Origin: Wallemia ichthyophaga EXF-994
Lineage: Eukaryota; Basidiomycota; Wallemiomycetes; Wallemiales; Wallemiaceae
DNA length: 64,000 nucleotides
Reading direction: 5' to 3'
NCBI RefSeq assembly: GCF_000400465.1
Contig: NW_008806291.1
Coordinates: 62,001-126,000, forward strand
Made by a program: the position numbers and the translations under genes. Shown here in pieces: positions 44,927-55,924 of the stretch. The notes beneath the pieces were generated by a model. The model was not told the DNA's origin. It saw nothing but the letters and a program-made list of their open reading frames with translations, and did no database searches. Position 1 is the stretch's first letter; each line of letters starts with the position of its first letter.

Positions 44927-46612
44927 TTACTTTTTGATTCGTACATTTTCCGGTGGTTGTGTGATGTATCTTGCGATAACGTTTGGAATACTGAAGCCTG
45001 ATTGCTTGGCGAGATGAAGATAAAGCGAAATATTGTAGTGGAGTAAAGGATAATGCGCTAGACTTGCTGCCCTGGATGTATAAATATATCTGTCGATTCC
45101 GCTTGCAAAGAGATCCTTATGAAGATTTTTGCTAGTTTCTTCACCATCATTGAAACTAGCTGCTGATAATGCATTGATTAAGCTGAAAATAGATGTCAAA
45201 TATCCTATAGCTTCATACTCGACCCCTGCTGTCATTCCTCCTGGTACTCTGAATCGGAGGCGTTCAACTTGCCTCATATCAACAGAGGGATAATACCAAA
45301 TGCCATTATTCTTATGGCCAAAACACCTGTCATCATTTGAATTAGTGTAAGTTGATAAGTTGAAGAAGACGAACCAGAAGAAGTCTCTCTGAACTTCATA
45401 CATCTCACTAAGAAACAATTTGTAAACGCGAGGTCTTTTAGCAATTTTGATAAACTCATGCTGGCTTTCTAGTGCTTGGTTAATAGGATTATGTATTAGC
45501 TGCCGCACCATATCCCCGGCACTTGTGAACGGGGTTGGTACCTTTAGTGGCTGTATTTGAGCAGAGTCTGTTGATCCGTTAACGTTACTCAGATAGCTCT
45601 GAGTTGTTGGAGACTTTATTAGCTGATCACTTGACGACTTTTCACCAAAGATTTCGAATATGAGACTTATCAATTCCATCATCAACTGCCGGGTTGGTAA
45701 ACTTCCAGGCTTCTTGTCTGTGAACAACAAGTCAACCAAGGATTTGTATGGCTCTGGAGCCTTGGAAGACAAAGCGTGTAATCCAATCTTGAGACTGGTT
45801 AGTTACAACCTCTTGCATTAAATATGGACTTACCTCTGAAGTTGAAAGGCCTTTGAAACATCGCATAAGTTCGTGCAATATCTGATCATCGTGTTGCTCT
45901 TCCCTGGTTGCTATAATGAGACACATTGATAGTCTCAAGATAAAGACATACCTCCATTCCACTTTGAGTATTTCACTGAGGCTACTGCAAAGACCTTCGT
46001 ATCCACCAGCATCGAAGAAATCGTACAACCATCCTGATGATTCTGCGCGAATAAGTTGTCTCAAGCGCTTAACTTTATCAATGGATAGAGTTGTGCTGTG
46101 TTCTTTCTCGAGCATTTTTGCAAACAAGATAGGGTTGTCAGCTTTTTCAATGTTACCTGATGCGCCAGTTAGACTATTTGATTGCTTGTTTGACTTTTCG
46201 GGAGATCTATCAGCATTTGTACTTTGTCCAGATTTAGGTTTTAGCTTTGATTGGGAAGGTTCGTTAGTTTTTGTGGTAGGCGCGGCAACCTCGGAAGCCT
46301 TCAAAATGTTCTCCTTTTTACGATTGTCCATTGCGCGTAACTGATGCCTAACGGGCAGTGGTATATCACGAAGTTCAAGCATTCTTTCGAAAGCTTTGCA
46401 GAATTCGTCATTGTTATTTTCATCTTGCTGCTTCTTTTTAGAGTCTTTGAGGGAAGTTAGGATGTTTATAAAGAAGGATATAACTTACTGAACCAAATAC
46501 CGAAAGTTGACTTCTTTGGGGATTCTTGGGAATCTTGTTCGTCAATCATCCTATTATGCATAGATATCTCATTAGAGAAGCCTAAAGGCGGTGTTTTAGG
46601 TGTTTTCTTCAT
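44927..46612 (-). CDS. GBD/FH3-domain protein, formin-like N-terminus without FH2
   Basis: A 515-residue product in four exons (46612-46489, 46444-45952, 45903-45834, 45787-44927). The start resembles the Rho-GTPase-binding region of formins (FCKAFERMLELRDIPLPVRHQL), and a helical armadillo-like FH3 region follows (LFAKMLEKEHSTTLSIDKVK, GGYEGLCSSLSEIL, QILHELMRCFKGL). It ends with VIARYITQPPENVRIKK and contains no proline-rich FH1 or actin-nucleating FH2. Single GBD/FH3 proteins such as S. pombe Rid1 exist, so a Rho-effector scaffold role is likely. It converges with CYC3, 15 bp between stops. Confidence 0.7.
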
Positions 46613-46892
46613 AGTCTGAGTTCAAGATAGTCAGATGACCGATTTTGATAAAACTCGCGTAATCTCTTGACGAAATAGGAAGTAAGTAACAAATAATACA
46701 TTAGATCGGAGCTCCACGCATAAATTATAATCTGGATTAAAGGTAATATCACTAGCAGTTGAGCTGCGTAGTTTGTGACGGGAACACGCTTTAATTATAC
46801 GTTTAAAGTGAATAAAACGATTTGTATAAAATAAAATTAAGTTACGTATACAACGTCATTTCTGGGTTGATACTACTTGGATTTCAACAACT

Positions 46893-47966
46893 ATGTCATC
46901 GGATTTAGGTTAGGAATATATCACATGTTTCAACAGCACTAACGGACCACAAGTCACGCGCTTCGTTACACCAACTATTGCCATATTTAGTAGACCATTT
47001 TTACGCTTTCCAGGTGTCCCGATCGGATCAAGATCGACAGCTATCAAGCTAGAACAAGGTGACAATAAGGATAAAGTCTGGGTGTTAGCTAGCTCTCAGT
47101 GTGATGACCAAGTTATCGAGAACATTAACAAGTTAGGACAGGTCAAGTCCGTTTGAATTATTTTAATCTCGTTATACTAACATTCTATAAAAGATACCTC
47201 GTTGCCCCTGACACAGGTTGGTTTCTTTAATTTAATTATCTTTGCCACTCAAAATGACGTAACCAAGCTCATTACCTATATTTGAGTTAGTTTGAACGAA
47301 TAAGATTCCTAGACTCTCTCTAAATATTTCCATAGAGCAGTATATCGACGCATTTCCAGATGCTAAAGTTATAGGTGTCGATGGCGTTCAGACGAAATTA
47401 CAAGACGTAAAATTTGATTACATATATGGCAAGAATAGCAGCGAGGAAAAAGTCGGCTATGAGCCCGAAATGCAAGCTGTTTGGTTTGATAAATACATCA
47501 ATCGCGATCTTGCCTTCTTCCATCAACCCACCAAGACACTAGTTCAAGCCGACCTTCTTATGAACTTGCCAGCCAATGAACAAGTAAGTCCTTCCGGCTA
47601 AGGCCAAATGTTAGACTCGCCAACTCATTAATGTGAAAAGTACTCAAAAAGCGATGCATCATCAGTACCTTGGTTTCCATTTGTCGGAAATATCAGGCCT
47701 GGTACACTTACACATCGTATAGCAGCAATGGCAATGTCAAAAAATGAAGCGTAAGTTTTGAAATGTGCAAAGAAGCTAGCTGATTACCTCGCACAGTGAA
47801 ATCAAACAAGTCTACGATTGGGATTTTAATAGGATAATACCATGTCATGGTGTAAGTCAACAGCAATAACTGAATAACACAACTTAATTGCGTTAAGGAT
47901 GTTATCGAGAATGATGGAAAGAAGGCTTGGTATCAAGTTTTTGAGAAATACCTTCCAAAGTCTTGA
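46893..47966 (+). CDS. DUF4336-family protein in eight small exons
   Basis: The 243-residue product is spliced from 46893-46908, 46954-47146, 47194-47216, 47268-47285, 47336-47583, 47641-47750, 47797-47851 and 47898-47966. Joined sequence gives family blocks VTRFVTPTIAIFSRPF, VPIGSRSTAIKL, YLVAPDTAHYLYLKQYIDAF, RPGTLTHRIAAMAMS and RIIPCHGDVIEN. HxxxL and PCHGD suggest a metallo-beta-lactamase-like fold. Exon 4 is an 18-nt micro-exon carrying the first His. Function is unknown. Confidence 0.8.
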
Positions 47967-48005
47967 ACATAAGATAAAATATGTATGTCTAATAATATTA
48001 TTAAA

Positions 48006-48548
48006 TTATTCAATTGGAGCTTTCCAGTCATGATTCCAAACTACATTTCGTGGTGTTTCTGTTGGTGCCCTTAAATCTCTTGGAAACAAGCCAGGTATGC
48101 GCATTGTCTGGGCTTTTTTCTTACCAACCTTTGCAGTGCTGATCTTTTGAGGTCGAGCAACAGCTTTTTCCCATAATTCAAAGTGAGTGTCTTCGAGTCG
48201 GCTCAAAGCTTCTCTCAACCTAAGATCACGGTTTTCAAGATCTTTAGTGCGAGCGTCTTGCTCAGCTCTTTGTAAAACATTAAACGCTCTCGTAATAGTA
48301 TCATGTACTTCTTCACCTGGGAAGACAGCGTCTACAGACTTTTGAACATCATCTCTATGAGGAATTGAAGGACTCGTTCTGTTTGTTGGAGGTTGAGGAA
48401 CATTTATGGGATAAAGCATTTGTAGAAGCTGTTCAGACTTATTGTCTGTGATGAGTTCATTATTCCCCTTGAAACCAGAAGGCGGGCCAGAAGCATATGC
48501 TCTTGTTGAAATGATTCTACTGGATGTTTTGAATGAATTTAAGAGCAT
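48006..48548 (-). CDS. mitochondrial large-subunit protein mL40 (Mrpl28-like)
   Basis: A single exon encodes 180 residues with a presequence-like start (LLNSFKTSSRIISTRAYAS). Middle helices (RAFNVLQRAEQDARTKDLEN) lead to the C-terminal block RIPGLFPRDLRAPTETPRNV followed by WNHDW, as in mL40 family members, where VPTETPP-type wording is conserved. It converges with the DUF4336 gene, 39 bp between stops. Confidence 0.7.
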   Translation of the reverse strand: MLLNSFKTSSRIISTRAYASGPPSGFKGNNELITDNKSEQLLQMLYPINVPQPPTNRTSPSIPHRDDVQKSVDAVFPGEEVHDTITRAFNVLQRAEQDARTKDLENRDLRLREALSRLEDTHFELWEKAVARPQKISTAKVGKKKAQTMRIPGLFPRDLRAPTETPRNVVWNHDWKAPIE

Positions 48549-48618
48549 CGCTTGATTTTTAAATTTTAAATTTACTTGAAATCGTTGTCACGGTTCAAAT
48601 CGCACTTTACCAAACGAT

Positions 48619-50617
48619 ATGGACGGCTTATACAATCTAAGCGAATGGCAGAACGTTCATAACGAAAATTTCAGCGATAGGAATGAAGCCATAGAGAAGG
48701 AATTAGACTATGAGGTTGATAGGGATATTGATAACAACAATGAATCTAGCAGGGATTATTAGTAGGTGTGAAATTATAAACGTACTTGAGCTTATTTACA
48801 TCAATAGCTCAATCTTGAATGTTCCACGCTCTGCGTCTAACGATTTGATTAAAGATCGCTACAAGCAGTTGGCAATCATCTTCCACCCAGATAAACAGCG
48901 CACCGATCAACAGAAAGAATCAGCTGCTGCTCAATTCTCTCATATTAAACAAGCTTATGAAGGTTCGTTACTCTTCCAATTGTCAATTTCAGCCTAACAG
49001 CAACTCTAGTCTTGTCAGATCCGTACAAAAGGATGGCCTACGATACATTGGGTGAAGAAGGTCTTAGAAATGACTTACAAGTGGGCCAAAGGTTGAGAAC
49101 TCCAGAAGAGGTGAGCTTATTCACTCTCCTCGTATCGAAACTCACCTGGTCCAGATGAGAGAAGAATTTGAACGCAGACAAAGAGTCAATGAATTAGAAT
49201 CATTGGAATCAGTCCTACGCAGTAAAGGAGATGTCAGTGTTCATTTAGACGCGACATCAGCTGTATCAGATGCTATTGGTATACCTAATTCCCCTCAGAG
49301 GAATATGCTAGGAAATCCCGTATTGGAAAAAACTGGTTTGACCAACTCATTAGCCGGTATAGCTGTACGTAGACTAGTAATGCAGCATTCGTTTGAGGTT
49401 AGTCTTCTCATTCTATCTATATGTCTCAACTCATTTTTTATATATAGTGCCCAATAACCAGACAAACTCAAATTGTCGTACTCGGTCAAATGGTTAGCAA
49501 GGGTAACACAGGTGGCGGTAATGTTATGGGTACAATTCGCCATTTTTATAGCCCAAAGTTAACATTCAACATCACACAAACGTTTCTCAAACCTCAATTT
49601 ACACAAATTGCAGCTATTTATGACATAGATGATGAAACTAACCTACAAATTACTTCAATGCATCCAGATCCTAAGCTTTTTCCACAAATAAATTTAACAT
49701 TGAGTAGGAGAGTGTATGAAACAGTTCAAGCTTTCTTTTCATTAAGACTACCTTCACCTATGGGTCCATCAAGCCTAAGCGTCGGTGCAAATGGTATCAC
49801 ACCAGGAAGGTCATCATCCAGTTGGAATACTTCAGTTGTTTTTGGTCCGGTAGAGAACGGTTTTGGTGTCGAGTGGGGTAGACGTGTGTTGGATAATACG
49901 ATAAGATTTAGATTGGGTACGAGTCTAAGCTTACAAGGTATATTCAACTCATTTGCATGGGCTGAACGCAAAATTACTAGAGCTACCACCATTGGTTTCG
50001 GTGTAACGTGTAGTTTACCTGGCGGGGTTATAGCTAGATTTAGATGGTCGCGACTTGGTCAAAGAATTACTATACCAATTCTATTGTCTCGTGATTTGGA
50101 CTTAGCCGTCGCTGGTTTAGCAGCAACTTTGCCCTCAATTTCAATGATAGTGGTACATTACACATACTTAGCCCCACGTAACAAAAAGCTGAAAGCTAAC
50201 AAGCTCAAGAAATTACGCCAAGATTATAAAGAAAAGACAGAAGAAAAGAGATCAGAGGCGAATGAAGCTGTATCAATTTTGAAAAGTTACTCAGACAGGA
50301 AGGAAGCGGAGGAGATCAAGAATTCTGGTTTAATTATAACAGAGGCAACTTATGGTTCATGCGAAGATATTGGCAGTACTGATCAGGAACGAATAGATGT
50401 TAAAATTCCCCTGACTTCATTAATAAATGATAGTCAACTATATATACCAAAAGGAACATCTAAATCTGGCTTGATTGGCTTTTACGATCCTTGTCTTGGA
50501 GAGAAGAAGAATTTAATCGTAACGTATCAATATCAACTGCGTCAGCATCAAGTGGTCGTTAAGGATAAAGAGGAGATTGCTTTACCACAGCGTGATCATC
50601 TCGTTTTTGTGGAATGA
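48619..50617 (+). CDS. DNAJC11-like mitochondrial J-domain protein
   Basis: The 603-residue product has five exons (48619-48761, 48808-48962, 49010-49110, 49155-49397, 49448-50617). The J domain is DYYSILNVPRSASNDLIKDR, the HPD motif in IIFHPDKQ and YEVLSDPYKRMAYDTLG. A long beta-rich region (ITRQTQIVVLGQMVSKG, FGPVENGFGVEWGRRVLD) and a Lys-rich helix (NKKLKANKLKKLRQ) precede the C-terminal DUF3395 domain (ATYGSCED, SLINDSQLYIPKGTSKSG). DNAJC11 associates with the MICOS/SAM complex in the outer membrane. Confidence 0.85.
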
Positions 50618-50628
50618 AAATACATAAA

Positions 50629-52073
50629 TTAGTTGATTTCGCTATCGCTATCTTTACTAAAGTTTACTTTCTTCTTTTTTCTACTCGAGCGTGTCGATCT
50701 TCTTGTCTGAGGCGGTGGTAATTGTGGCGGTGGTAGCGGAGGTGGTGGAGATAGTGACGACTCTCTCGACTGTGCTGATTCAGAAGGGGACTTTTCTTCT
50801 TTGGCAGTCTCCGCCAAACGTTTGGAGGGTACCTTAATTTGTTTATCAGGACTAATAATGGTTGTGACTACTCCTGGTACAACGTCAACTTTCTCTTTAC
50901 TATCCTCAACCTTAATGTTATTAATCTCAGCTGTGCTTTCCTTGTCCTTAGTAGAAGGCGATTGATCTTTGAATGCTTTCAAATCCGCAGCGAAAAGTAC
51001 CTATATTTGATCAGAAAAACACCGGCTAGTCTAAATTTTCAAGAAAATAAATAACCTACAGTATGTGCCCAGCCAGCGTATGGACCCCATAAATCCCTGA
51101 ACATTTTACCAACAGCAGCGTAAATGGAAGGGTTCATAGGAGTAGATTGAGTAACTTTTCTACCTTTGCATAGCTTAACATAAGAGGATTCTAGGAAATT
51201 GTAATCTCTTATTGCAATTTGCCAAACGTGAGTATCAACTGGAATGCTATCAAATTGATCTAGTGACATCAACGCAACGCAATCAGCAACTTTTGGACCA
51301 ACACCCATCAAGCGAGTGAGTTGGGGTATAACAACATCGTAAGGATCTTTTCGAAGTTGACATAAGTAATCGAAAACGCCTTGATCAGTTTTGTGTTCAT
51401 CTAATAAAGTCAAAGCAACATGATGAACATATTTTGCTCTATAACCGAAACCTAATTGGCGTAAATCGTCTTCAACACCATTTTGTGATAATTTAGAAGG
51501 AGGTGGAAAGGGATGTCTATTATAAACTTGATCAACATCCTTCAAAGGTTCAGAGAATTTGAATGATAACTTATTTATCATTTGACTGTTTTAATTTGTT
51601 AATCAGAGCTAAAGAAATGGAGTAAACGGACGAGATACGTGAAATGTTGTTATTTGAAGAGCAAATGAAACTGATAAGACATTCCCAAGGGTCTTGTCTA
51701 AGAATGAGAATGCCATTGAACTTGTTTGTCGTATTGATGAGATTAAAGTGATTATCTCTAGCAGACCAATCTTTATATAAGTGATCCAAATCAATGCCTA
51801 ATTGAAAGTAATCCTTTATAAAGTCAAGATCTTTATCAAAATCCAATGGAAAAGAAGAAAATTCCAAAGCATTTGGGATCGACTGTTTAAGTATGATAGT
51901 TCTATCGCGTAGTGCTAGACTGAATTCATTTGTTGTTGTGTTATGCATCCACTGTATAACATTGATAAGAATTTCGACTGTTGAAGACTCTAAAGACACA
52001 CCCTAAAAGATTGACCACACTTCAATACTATACTGATGTTTATTTTAAAATTGTCTAGCGTCCGCCATTTCAT
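50629..52073 (-). CDS. OGG1: 8-oxoguanine DNA glycosylase/AP lyase
   Basis: Base-excision repair enzyme, 429 residues in four exons (52073-52002, 51951-51632, 51585-51060, 51000-50629). N-terminal NISIVLKCGQSFRW, then the HhH-GPD part: FICSSNNNISRISS, GFGYRAKYVHHVA, LMGVGPKVADCVALMSL with the catalytic Lys, and PVDTHVWQIA with the catalytic Asp. GWAHTVLFAADLKAFK ends the fold. An approximately 110-residue tail is added: acidic and Ser-rich, a Pro run, then a basic stretch (RSSRKKKKVNF) that may be a nuclear signal. It is 22 bp from the divergent POP5 start. Confidence 0.92.
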
Positions 52074-52095
52074 GTCTGCGTGTTACTTCTTCACG

Positions 52096-52652
52096 ATGGT
52101 ACGGTTCAAGGTTAGTTTAGATTAATTGGTTAAATTATGAAGCTAATAATTTTACTGCGTAATAGAATAGATGGATAATTGCTGAGTTCATCTTTGAAGA
52201 TAACTTACCTGGCTGTAATCGTACTTCAAAACCAATTTCAACTTCTATAGATTCAAGGCATATATTGCAATCTATTAGAAGAAATATTTCCGTTCACTTT
52301 GGTGATTTAGGTGCTGCATCTGTTGCAAACTCCTTATCGCGTTAGTTGCAAACACTGTTTTATGCTTTGTTGACAAGTTATAGTCAAGTATTACTCTGCT
52401 AATACACGTCTTGGTATATTTAGAGTCGCAAGGAATTGTAAGGATGTTTTACAAGCAACTCTCACCTTAACTACCTCTTTATCTAATCATCCAGTCATTA
52501 TCAGAGTAATTCACGTCAGTGGTACAATTAGGAAGGTACAAGAAGCCGCTATTAAGTATGATAGGCAGATTATACTGAATAGCTTTACTAGTAATGATTT
52601 GGATGAAGAAATGCAGTTATCCAAGAATGGTATCATGTCAATTGAATCTTAA
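52096..52652 (+). CDS. POP5: RNase P/MRP protein subunit Pop5
   Basis: This tRNA and rRNA processing subunit has 152 residues in three exons (52096-52110, 52166-52340, 52384-52652) with 55- and 43-nt introns. Sequence shows MVRFKNRWIIAEFIFED, ISVHFGDLGAASVANSLSLK, YYSANTRLGIFRVARNCKDV and VIHVSGTIRKVQEAAI, the complete Pop5 signature. The first coding exon is only five codons. Confidence 0.92.
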
Positions 52653-52710
52653 TAGATATATATATATCAAGTAATAAGGATATTTATACAATTACAAAAT
52701 TAAACGATAG

Positions 52711-53864
52711 TTATGATCGATTAGCAGTCGGTGGTGATCTTGATCTATTCCTAACGGAGCCTCTTCCTATAGTTTGTATTACTATTATAAAGATCTAATT
52801 GATATTAAATTAACTCACTCTCTGCGTATCTAGCTTCACGTCTTGCCTCTCTTGAATCAAAATTCCTTGCTCGTGGATCAATCTCGTGACCAGGTGGTGG
52901 ATTGAGGTTTGCGTTTGAAGAATTCGTTGGTTGATTCTCTTCATAAAGACTACTACTTATGTTGATATCGTCGTTAGTTTGAGCGTCAAATTGTTGGTGA
53001 TCATATTTTGAATTAGATTTTCTAATTTCTTCATCTTGTTGCTTTCTACGTTGAATAGAACGATTTTCAGTGATTTCGGAGATAATTCTCCTTAATTCAA
53101 AGTAACCTAAGTGCATCTTTCCACCAAAGTGATCCGCTAATCTTCTATCGCTATCTAAAATGGATAAATAAGCACCACAGATATCGCAAACACGTAATTT
53201 CTGATGACCTGAAGCGCCTGAGGTTTCAGTCAATTCTGTTAATTCTTGTTCTTTATTGACCTTCTCTTCCTTTAAGGCTTCAACTTTTTGTAATTCTTTC
53301 ATAGATTCTTCAACTAAACCTGATTCACCTAACTTTTCCACGTCTATCATAGCTTGATCCATAGCAGCTTGAATTTCACCAACCTCCCTCATCAAAGCTG
53401 TAGTTTTGTTATTTTCTTCAGGAGTTTTCTCTAATCTCTTGTGAGCAGTTCTTATACGCCTATCACATTCGCTAACGAAGTCTCTAATGTTATTTTCATA
53501 TTCTCTGTGAAAATCCGCAAAATCGCTTGGATGAGATTGTTGGTTGCTTAAAAAGTCCACTTTAAGTTTCTCAGCGTGAGATTTTGGACAAGGACCGAGA
53601 TCCATTTTCTGAGGAAGGGGAGTGAGCTGGTTCGATTAAAATGGCTAAAGGTAAAGACTAACAGTATTACTGAATAAGTCATGTGGACAAACGCCGCATA
53701 GGAAATTTCTGCAGACTTGTTGGTCTGTGAAATGCAGTTTGAGTGATTTAAAGCCCATAGCTTCAGCGCCCATCATTTGCTTTTAATATGATGAGTAGAA
53801 TCATAAAATATAAGAACTAAATCACCTCAAGCAATTTACGTTGAATTTCAGCTAATTTACCCAT
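52711..53864 (-). CDS. LUC7: U1 snRNP splicing factor LUC7
   Basis: This protein helps choose 5' splice sites. It has 333 residues in four exons (53864-53826, 53779-53663, 53608-52819, 52766-52711). The CCCH zinc finger reads CRNFLCGVCPHDLF ... DLGPCPKSH, a coiled coil follows, and the C2H2-type finger is CDICGAYLSILDSDRRLADH ... GKMHLGY. The last exon, reached by a 52-nt intron, encodes an Arg/Ser tail (RRGSVRNRSRSPP), the usual C-terminus of this family. Without splicing the protein would end SELI. Its ATG lies 12 bp after the stop of the next gene upstream on the same strand. Confidence 0.92.
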
Positions 53865-53876
53865 AATGACTGACGA

Positions 53877-54536
53877 TTAACAAGAGGAATTCGAGAATTC
53901 ATAAGATAACAAAGATTTAAATTCAATAAAATTTAGATTGGTGGACTGCAAGTGATTGTTACATAGTAAGTGTGATAACGCAGCTTTCGAGTGATTGATT
54001 GTGGTATCATAAGATGTTATAATGGATATCAGATACCTTATGATATGTATAGATTGATTGTAATTAGATGATAATGCTAGCAGCAGCTCTGCGTATTGAT
54101 TTAGATTTAGATTTTTACTAAATTTATCACGAAAAGTGTAGTTGAAACCTTTTGTCGAGTAAAGTGAAATGAATTGCTCGTTGAAGTGATTGATAATTGA
54201 GTTGAAATGATTGACAATCTTTGATAAGCCATTCAACTTGAACTTAAACTCATTTATACTTTGCTCAAATTCAATCACTTTGCTTGAGACAAATCTATAA
54301 TCAATATCTTCATCTAACTCCATCAATTCCATCTTTAGAGTTAACGTGTTTACTAATTCCATCTCATTTACTATATCATCATACTTCTCCAGCTTATCCA
54401 CACAATCAAATAACATCTTCTTCACTTGCCTATAGCTTAATTCTCTCTCTCTCTCCTTCCCTTGTTCTTGCTTACTCGGTGAAGTAGCTTTACTCGGCGA
54501 ATTTGCTTTATACGTGTTTGATATTCTTTTGGACAT
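53877..54536 (-). CDS. unknown coiled-coil protein
   Basis: A single exon encodes 219 residues. A basic Ser/Lys head (SKRISNTYKANSPSKATSPS, with SP sites) is followed by long helices (YRQVKKMLFDCVDKLEKYDD, KLNGLSKIVNHFNSIINHF). No membrane segment or enzyme motif is visible. The SP-rich head and helical body would suit a centrosome or kinetochore protein, but I do not recognise it. Its start codon is 6 bp from that of the divergent GAA1. Confidence 0.6.
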   Translation of the reverse strand: MSKRISNTYKANSPSKATSPSKQEQGKERERELSYRQVKKMLFDCVDKLEKYDDIVNEMELVNTLTLKMELMELDEDIDYRFVSSKVIEFEQSINEFKFKLNGLSKIVNHFNSIINHFNEQFISLYSTKGFNYTFRDKFSKNLNLNQYAELLLALSSNYNQSIHIIRYLISIITSYDTTINHSKAALSHLLCNNHLQSTNLNFIEFKSLLSYEFSNSSC

Positions 54537-54542
54537 AATAAA

Positions 54543-55796
54543 ATGAAGCTATTGATTATCAACAAGCTGTTAAATTCCCCTTTATTCCTGATTATTCTTA
54601 AGCTAGTGGTGATCGTTTATTTACTAGTAATTCCTCAGTTAAACCATAAAATTTATATCGACGAAAACGCTTTACAGCCAAACAATTTGATTCCTTTATA
54701 TAATAATCACTTGGTAAAGCTATCCGACAGTTACTCTGACACTTTACAACATTCTTCATTACATCAATATCATCATTTTATTGAGAATACTCTACAATCA
54801 AACGCTTTACAAGCATTGCATCACACAGCATCAAACTCATCTTACTCTCTCTTAAAATCTCCAAGAAGCTCAAACTCTGAATCGATCATCATACACTCAC
54901 CGATACACTCTTCAATTGACTCCATTTACACCCTTAAACACTCAGATAACGTTCCAATTAATGTACGAGGTATATCAACAATCCTTTCTCTATCTAAATT
55001 CTTCAATAACCAATCCATTTGGTCAAAAGATATCTTATTCGTTTTCACTGACCATTTAGACGTCTTTTTACATGACTATATGAATGGTAACATTACAACA
55101 ATACCAAAAAACAATATCTGGTTGGGTTACTCCCTCGACTACTCCTCTGACAGCTTCAATCACTTATCCATTCAATATCAAGCACCCTCTATTTTACCGA
55201 ACTTTGACATTATAGCTACTCTGTATTCCATAGCAAACCTGCATTCCGTTCCAGTTCAATCTCCAACTCTAATAGATACTATTAAGTACGCAATCTTTCA
55301 TCACCCGAATTCATCACATCATTCCTCAATGTTAAGCTATAAGATTGATGCAATCTCAATCATGTGTAATCCAAGTCATGGTCCACATGGTTTTTTGAGT
55401 CTAGGTAGAACGCTTGAGGCCTATACTCGATCTATCAACAATTTAATTGAAAGACTGCACGCTTCTCTTGCTTTCTACTTATTCTTTGACAATAAGCTTA
55501 TCATGCTAACTCATTACATCCCATTGATTGCAATACTATGCTTGATCAATCTCATTAATGCCTTCAAACCCTTCAGTATTTCAGAAAGAGATATACTCGT
55601 GATTCCTTCAGTCATCTACTCCTTCTATCTTCTACCTATCACCAATCAGCTATGGATAATCCTCTCCACTATCTTCTTACGCGCTTTCACTTCAAGGACT
55701 AGTTTTAAACTGACTTCCACTGTGGTAGTCATCTACACCACTTTGTTCAATTTCTATGTCAGTGCGATTGTAGCTCTTATATCAGCATTTGTATAA
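54543..55796 (+). CDS. GAA1: GPI transamidase subunit Gaa1
   Basis: Subunit of the ER complex that attaches GPI anchors. It is a single exon with 417 residues, an N-terminal signal-anchor, the lumenal block KIYIDENALQPNNLIPLY, a peptidase-like region with LFVFTDHLDVFLHDYMNG, and RLHASLAFYLFFDN before the C-terminal helices (YIPLIAILCLINLINAF and three more). Canonical Gaa1 is over 600 residues, so the C-terminal multi-helix part is reduced here. The reading frame is intact. Confidence 0.85.
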   Translation: MKLLIINKLLNSPLFLIILKLVVIVYLLVIPQLNHKIYIDENALQPNNLIPLYNNHLVKLSDSYSDTLQHSSLHQYHHFIENTLQSNALQALHHTASNSSYSLLKSPRSSNSESIIIHSPIHSSIDSIYTLKHSDNVPINVRGISTILSLSKFFNNQSIWSKDILFVFTDHLDVFLHDYMNGNITTIPKNNIWLGYSLDYSSDSFNHLSIQYQAPSILPNFDIIATLYSIANLHSVPVQSPTLIDTIKYAIFHHPNSSHHSSMLSYKIDAISIMCNPSHGPHGFLSLGRTLEAYTRSINNLIERLHASLAFYLFFDNKLIMLTHYIPLIAILCLINLINAFKPFSISERDILVIPSVIYSFYLLPITNQLWIILSTIFLRAFTSRTSFKLTSTVVVIYTTLFNFYVSAIVALISAFV

Positions 55797-55924
55797 CCAA
55801 TTTGTGTTATAGCAACTATAACATTTAAACTTGATTAATAATTTAATAGGAATTGATACGTTTTTTTAGTACGATTACATACAATTACTTCATCTTCGCT
55901 GTTGATTGACTTCAATCATCGGAA

